Positions 8,034 through 10,161 of a DNA stretch of 10,161 bases are shown one piece after another. Below the pieces are notes generated by a model. It made no database searches and had not been told where the DNA came from. It was given only the letters and a program-made list of their open reading frames with translations. Location of the stretch: assembly GCA_028703745.1 (NCBI GenBank), contig JAQVME010000030.1, forward strand, positions 1-10,161, read 5' to 3'. The translations under genes were made by a program, and so were the position numbers. This DNA comes from Clostridia bacterium (GTDB lineage Bacteria > Bacillota > Clostridia > Christensenellales > DTU072). Numbering within the stretch: the stretch's first letter is position 1; every line of letters starts with the position of its first letter.

Positions 8034-9158
8034 CTATTTTTTCACCCGCATGATATCCGCGACGGTATCGTACAAATCGCTTTGGCAGCGCAGGCGGGCT
8101 TTTTCGAAGGGAAGAGCTGCGCGGTTGGTTGAAAAGACGGCGTTTACTCCGAGGGGGTAGACGGCGCTTACGTCTTCGCTCATTGAGCCGACTATGGCTA
8201 GAAGAAAGACGCCGAGTTTTTTTGTGCGCTGCGCAATGCCTATGACTACCTTGCCGCCGAGGCTTTGCGCGTCAAGCCGTCCTTCGCCGCTGATGACGAG
8301 GTCGGCATCTGCAGCCAGCGTATCAAAGTTCACCGTATCGAGAACCGTCTGTATGCCCATCTGCATACCGGCGTTCAAAAAGGCCTTCATACCGAAGCCC
8401 AGACCGCCCGCCGCGCCTGCGCCGGGGAATGCGCTGTCAGTGAAGGAGAGGTCGTGCGCGGCAACAGCCGCAAGGTTGCGCAGTCCGTTGTCGAGAAAAA
8501 CCACCTGCTCGGGTGAAGCGCCTTTTTGCGGAGAAAACACGTATGCCGCGCCTCTTTCGCCGAAAAGCGGATTGTTTATGTCGCACATAGCCACCAGCTC
8601 TACCTTCGAAAGCCTCTTGTCGAGAGCTGTTTTGTTTATGCCGCGTATGTCGCAGAGAGTGCCGCTGACGGGAATAAAAGGCGCGCCTGTGTCGTCAAAG
8701 AACTTTACGCCCAGCGCCGCCGCCATACCGCAGCCTCCGTCGGTAGTCAAACTGCCGCCGAGTCCCACAATAATCTTTTTTACCCCCAAATCAAGCGCGT
8801 ATTCGATAAGCTGCCCCACGCCGTAAGTTGTGGTGACCTCAATATTGTGGTTTTCGCGGCGCAGCATAATGCCTGCCGCCGCCGCCATTTCGACGACTGC
8901 CGTTTGTCCATTGTCAATTAATCCGATAAATGCCTCTATTCCATTAAAATATGGGTCGACTGCCGGGCATTTGAGTATTTCGCCGCCGCACGCTTGCGCA
9001 AACGCCTCAACCGTGCCTTCGCCGCCGTCGGCGACGGGTACAGAAATAACTTGGGCATCGGGGAAGGATACCCTTATGGCGCTTTCCATTATGCGGCATA
9101 CTGTCGCGCTTGACATTGTGCCCTTAAAAGAATCGGGAATTAATATTACTTTCTTCAT
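8034..9158 (-). CDS. glxK: Glycerate 2-kinase (GarK/GlxK family)
   Basis: A 374-residue protein, the usual length for the bacterial glycerate kinase family (Pfam Gly_kinase). It transfers phosphate from ATP to D-glycerate in the cytoplasm; E. coli GarK of this family yields 2-phosphoglycerate for entry into glycolysis. Family motifs appear in order: PDSFKG (8-13), PVADGGEGT (41-49), VGLGGSLTTDGG (131-142), CDINNPLFG (192-200), FSPQKGA (208-214), PGAGAAGGLGFG (245-256) and ISGEGRLDAQSLGGK (289-303). I place the start at 9158 rather than at the upstream in-frame ATG at 9182. GGAGGA (9162-9167 read in reverse) precedes 9158, the protein then opens as MKKVILIPDSFKG, and the 9182 codon overlaps the promoter -10 box. 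The stop is TAG. It is a single-gene unit with its own promoter; no glyoxylate or tartronate pathway partners are in the window, so its carbon source cannot be told. Confidence -1.
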   Translation of the reverse strand: MKKVILIPDSFKGTMSSATVCRIMESAIRVSFPDAQVISVPVADGGEGTVEAFAQACGGEILKCPAVDPYFNGIEAFIGLIDNGQTAVVEMAAAAGIMLRRENHNIEVTTTYGVGQLIEYALDLGVKKIIVGLGGSLTTDGGCGMAAALGVKFFDDTGAPFIPVSGTLCDIRGINKTALDKRLSKVELVAMCDINNPLFGERGAAYVFSPQKGASPEQVVFLDNGLRNLAAVAAHDLSFTDSAFPGAGAAGGLGFGMKAFLNAGMQMGIQTVLDTVNFDTLAADADLVISGEGRLDAQSLGGKVVIGIAQRTKKLGVFLLAIVGSMSEDVSAVYPLGVNAVFSTNRAALPFEKARLRCQSDLYDTVADIMRVKK

Positions 9159-9161
9159 TTT

Positions 9162-9167
9162 TCCTCC
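9162..9167 (-). promoter_or_regulatory. Ribosome binding site of the glycerate kinase gene
   Basis: Minus-strand GGAGGA lies 3 bases before the ATG at 9158 (counting GGAGG alone, 4 bases). The match is strong although the spacing is short. It decides the start codon in favour of 9158 over 9182. Confidence -1.
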
Positions 9168-9180
9168 GCTAATATTATTC

Positions 9181-9209
9181 ATTATATATCAAAGTTGCGC
9201 CTTTGTCTA
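9181..9209 (-). promoter_or_regulatory. Sigma-A-type promoter of the glycerate kinase gene
   Basis: On the minus strand TAGACA (9204-9209, 5 of 6 matches to TTGACA) is followed by a 17-base spacer and a perfect TATAAT (9181-9186). Transcription would begin near 9174, giving a leader of about 16 bases that contains the ribosome binding site. It overlaps no gene once the start at 9158 is accepted. Confidence -1.
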
Positions 9210-9210
9210 T

Positions 9211-9240
9211 ATAACAAATGCCGTCTCTTTTGCATATAAT
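9211..9240 (+). promoter_or_regulatory. Probable sigma-A-type promoter of the ferritin-like gene
   Basis: TATAAT (9235-9240) is a perfect -10 box. The best -35 candidate is ATAACA (9211-9216, 4 of 6 matches) with an 18-base spacer. The start would fall near 9247, leaving a leader of about 20 bases. The -35 box lies back to back with that of the divergent kinase promoter, so a regulator bound here could affect both. The AT-rich imperfect inverted repeat TATAATA-tctg-TAATATA (9235-9252) overlaps the -10 box and start site and could be an operator; this is speculative. Confidence -1.
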
Positions 9241-9253
9241 ATCTGTAATATAT

Positions 9254-9258
9254 AGAGG
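9254..9258 (+). promoter_or_regulatory. Ribosome binding site of the ferritin-like gene
   Basis: AGAGG lies 8 bases before the ATG at 9267, a normal spacing. It supports that ATG as the start. Confidence -1.
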
Positions 9259-9266
9259 TATACATT

Positions 9267-9785
9267 ATGGAAATAATACCGTTAAGAGTCGATTTGCCCT
9301 ATCCGTCTCTAGATAGTCTTAAACCCGACTTAACCGCCGCAAGAATTATTGCGCCGGCCTACGCGGGGATATACATCAGCGAATGCAACGCAATTTTTCA
9401 ATATACATATCATCATTTTTATTTTAACGAATTAAAAATGAAGGATTATGCCTATGCTCTTGAGAACATATCCATATCCGAAATGATACATTTGGAAATC
9501 CTGGGGGAAATGCTGCTGAAGCTGGGTGTTGACCCGATTTTCTCCGCAAACCCGCCACAACGCAACTATTATAACACCTCTCAGGTTGCATATTCCAAGA
9601 CCCCGAGCAAAATGCTTATGGACGATATAAGCGCAGAAATGGCGGCAATAAGCGATTATCAAGGCATGATAAAGAAGCTGTCTAACGAGCATGTGGCAGC
9701 GATTATTCAGAGGATTATTCTTGACGAGATGCTACATCTCGAGGAGTTCAAAAGGCTGCTGTATAAACTCAACGAAACACCGTGA
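9267..9785 (+). CDS. Ferritin-like dimetal-carboxylate protein
   Basis: A complete 172-residue soluble protein with no signal peptide or membrane segment. It fits a four-helix ferritin-like fold with the full ligand set: E39 (helix 1, YISEC), E72-x-x-H75 (helix 2, SEMIHLE), E124 (helix 3, SAEMAAISDY) and E154-x-x-H157 (helix 4, LDEMLHLEEF). The spacing and paired E-x-x-H motifs resemble rubrerythrin, bacterioferritin and manganese catalase relatives, and short ferritin-like proteins of this type are common in Clostridia. No rubredoxin-type Cys-x-x-Cys module is present. The only cysteine I see is C40. Likely roles are peroxide handling or metal-dependent redox chemistry, but substrate and metal cannot be read from sequence. 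The start at 9267 is supported by AGAGG and the upstream TATAAT. It is transcribed divergently from the glycerate kinase gene and appears monocistronic. The stop is TGA. Confidence -1.
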   Translation: MEIIPLRVDLPYPSLDSLKPDLTAARIIAPAYAGIYISECNAIFQYTYHHFYFNELKMKDYAYALENISISEMIHLEILGEMLLKLGVDPIFSANPPQRNYYNTSQVAYSKTPSKMLMDDISAEMAAISDYQGMIKKLSNEHVAAIIQRIILDEMLHLEEFKRLLYKLNETP

Positions 9786-9867
9786 AATAGGCTTTTGCGT
9801 TGACCGGGAAAAACCCTGAATATCATGCACATACGGACAAGCAGGTCTTAATTTTGCGGTACAGTCA

Positions 9868-9893
9868 TTACATCATTGTTATGTAAGATTTTT
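9868..9893 (+). terminator. Weak candidate terminator after the ferritin-like gene
   Basis: TTACAT (9868-9873) pairs with ATGTAA (9881-9886) around a 7-base loop. After two bases comes a run of five T (9889-9893). The stem is short and AT-rich, so efficiency would be low. It is about 80 bases past the stop codon. Confidence -1.
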
Positions 9894-9944
9894 GATGTTT
9901 GTCAACGGTTTTCCGAGGGCGACAAAACATAATTATTGAAAATC

Positions 9945-9985
9945 CGGCGTCCTTCGTGGCGCCGTTTGTGCCAAGGTGCTTCGGC
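9945..9985 (+). terminator. Second candidate terminator: tandem hairpins before a T-run
   Basis: CGGCGTC (9945-9951) pairs with GGCGCCG (9958-9964) around a 6-base CTTCGT loop, with one G-U pair. A second stem pairs GCCAAG (9970-9975) with CTT and GGC (9979-9981 and 9983-9985), with a bulged C at 9982. An eight-T run follows at 9995-10002, too far for a textbook intrinsic terminator. The two stems could also belong to a small structured RNA; nothing decides this. Confidence -1.
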
Positions 9986-9988
9986 TGA

Positions 9989-10017
9989 TTGACATTTTTT
10001 TTGGGATATGGTAATAT
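9989..10017 (+). promoter_or_regulatory. Strong extended -10 promoter for the right-edge gene
   Basis: A perfect TTGACA (9989-9994), a 17-base spacer containing eight T, and TAATAT (10012-10017) preceded by TG-N (10009-10011), an extended -10 element. A 6-bp inverted repeat, GGATAT-ggta-ATATCC (10004-10019), covers the -10 region and may be an operator. Transcription would start near 10024. Confidence -1.
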
Positions 10018-10025
10018 CCTTTTGT

Positions 10026-10161
10026 ATGAATATGGCGTTTTATGAAAATATCAAATACATAATTGCGGGAGAGTGGTTATTGCTGCTACTGGCTTTCGGC
10101 TTGATTTTTTTCCGCAAACAGGCATTTGAAGTGTTTGAAACCGCAATACATCTTTCAGGGC
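10026..10161 (+). CDS. Putative membrane protein (3'-partial)
   Basis: An ATG at 10026 opens a frame with no stop to the window edge (45 codons). The visible protein starts MNMAFYENIKYIIAGEW and contains a strongly hydrophobic stretch at residues 17-29 (five leucines in a row, then AFGLIFF) followed by R30-K31. This looks like an N-terminal transmembrane segment with a cytoplasmic positive end. I do not recognise the family. The start is uncertain. The ATG at 10026 has no ribosome binding site and lies about two bases from the predicted transcription start. An in-frame ATG at 10032 is equally unsupported, an in-frame ATG at 10008 falls inside the promoter, and a TTG at 10080 has a good GGGAGAG upstream (10067-10073) but would shorten the hydrophobic segment. 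The strong promoter just upstream supports a real gene here. Confidence -1.
   Translation, partial: MNMAFYENIKYIIAGEWLLLLLAFGLIFFRKQAFEVFETAIHLSG

Larger units (their letters stand above)
9786..10025. other. Non-coding gap with weak hairpins
   Basis: I found no credible reading frame here on the plus strand; the longest ATG-initiated frames I noticed are 8 and 14 codons, without ribosome binding sites. The stretch holds an AT-rich hairpin (9868-9886), a GC-rich hairpin (9945-9964), a bulged hairpin (9970-9985), an eight-T run (9995-10002) and a promoter at its right end. No tRNA or recognisable riboswitch was seen. Confidence -1.

Noticed and set aside
8194..8826. 210-codon plus-strand open frame opposite the glycerate kinase
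   Set aside because: Fully antisense to a kinase with complete family motifs; the Pro/Ser/Ala-rich translation is a shadow of its GC-rich codons.
9159..9182. Upstream in-frame ATG at 9182 as the kinase start
   Set aside because: It overlaps the TATAAT box and would lie upstream of the predicted transcript start; GGAGGA and the family's usual MKK-hydrophobic-PDSFKG opening point to 9158.
8830..9255. 141-codon plus-strand open frame running into the ferritin-like gene's upstream region
   Set aside because: It covers the 5' end of the kinase gene in antisense and both divergent promoters, so it cannot be a gene alongside them.
9804..9818. GGG-AAAAA-CCC near the end of the ferritin-like gene as a terminator
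   Set aside because: Only three base pairs form and no T-run follows.

Overview
The window looks like a chromosomal segment of an uncultured anaerobic Gram-positive bacterium, most likely of the class Clostridia. The grounds are AGGAGG-type ribosome binding sites, sigma-A-like promoters, a mid-40s GC content judged by eye, the standard code with all three stop codons in use, a garK/glxK-type glycerate kinase, and a ferritin-like protein of a kind common in Firmicutes. Giant proteins that combine divergent InlB-type repeats with GLUG motifs are frequent in Clostridia metagenome genomes. The class assignment is an inference; the window holds no rRNA or other marker gene.

Layout. Bases 3-7949 (+) are one uninterrupted reading frame that runs off the left edge. 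It encodes at least 2,648 residues of a giant, probably secreted or surface-exposed, protein. Its first two thirds form an array of about a dozen divergent beta-rich units of roughly 100-140 residues (InlB B-repeat / Flg_new_2-like). A linker follows, then a beta-helix-type C-terminal region with GLUG-like motifs. A perfect 11-bp hairpin at 7966-7993 closes the gene and lies between convergent transcription units. On the minus strand, 8034-9158 encodes a complete 374-residue glycerate 2-kinase. Divergent from it, 9267-9785 (+) encodes a 172-residue ferritin-like protein with all six putative dimetal ligands. The 108-bp gap between these two start codons carries back-to-back promoters.

From 9786 to 10025 there is no gene, only weak hairpins and, at its right end, a strong consensus promoter. 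That promoter sits a few bases before an ATG at 10026, which opens a reading frame for an apparent membrane protein cut by the right edge.

The genes do not form an obvious pathway. The giant surface protein, the carbon-metabolism kinase, the ferritin-like protein and the edge membrane protein appear to be four independent transcription units. I saw no tRNA, rRNA, CRISPR array, insertion sequence, attachment site or defence cassette. The most unusual object is the giant repeat protein, including a helix-rich insertion in its middle and a cysteine-rich C-terminal region.
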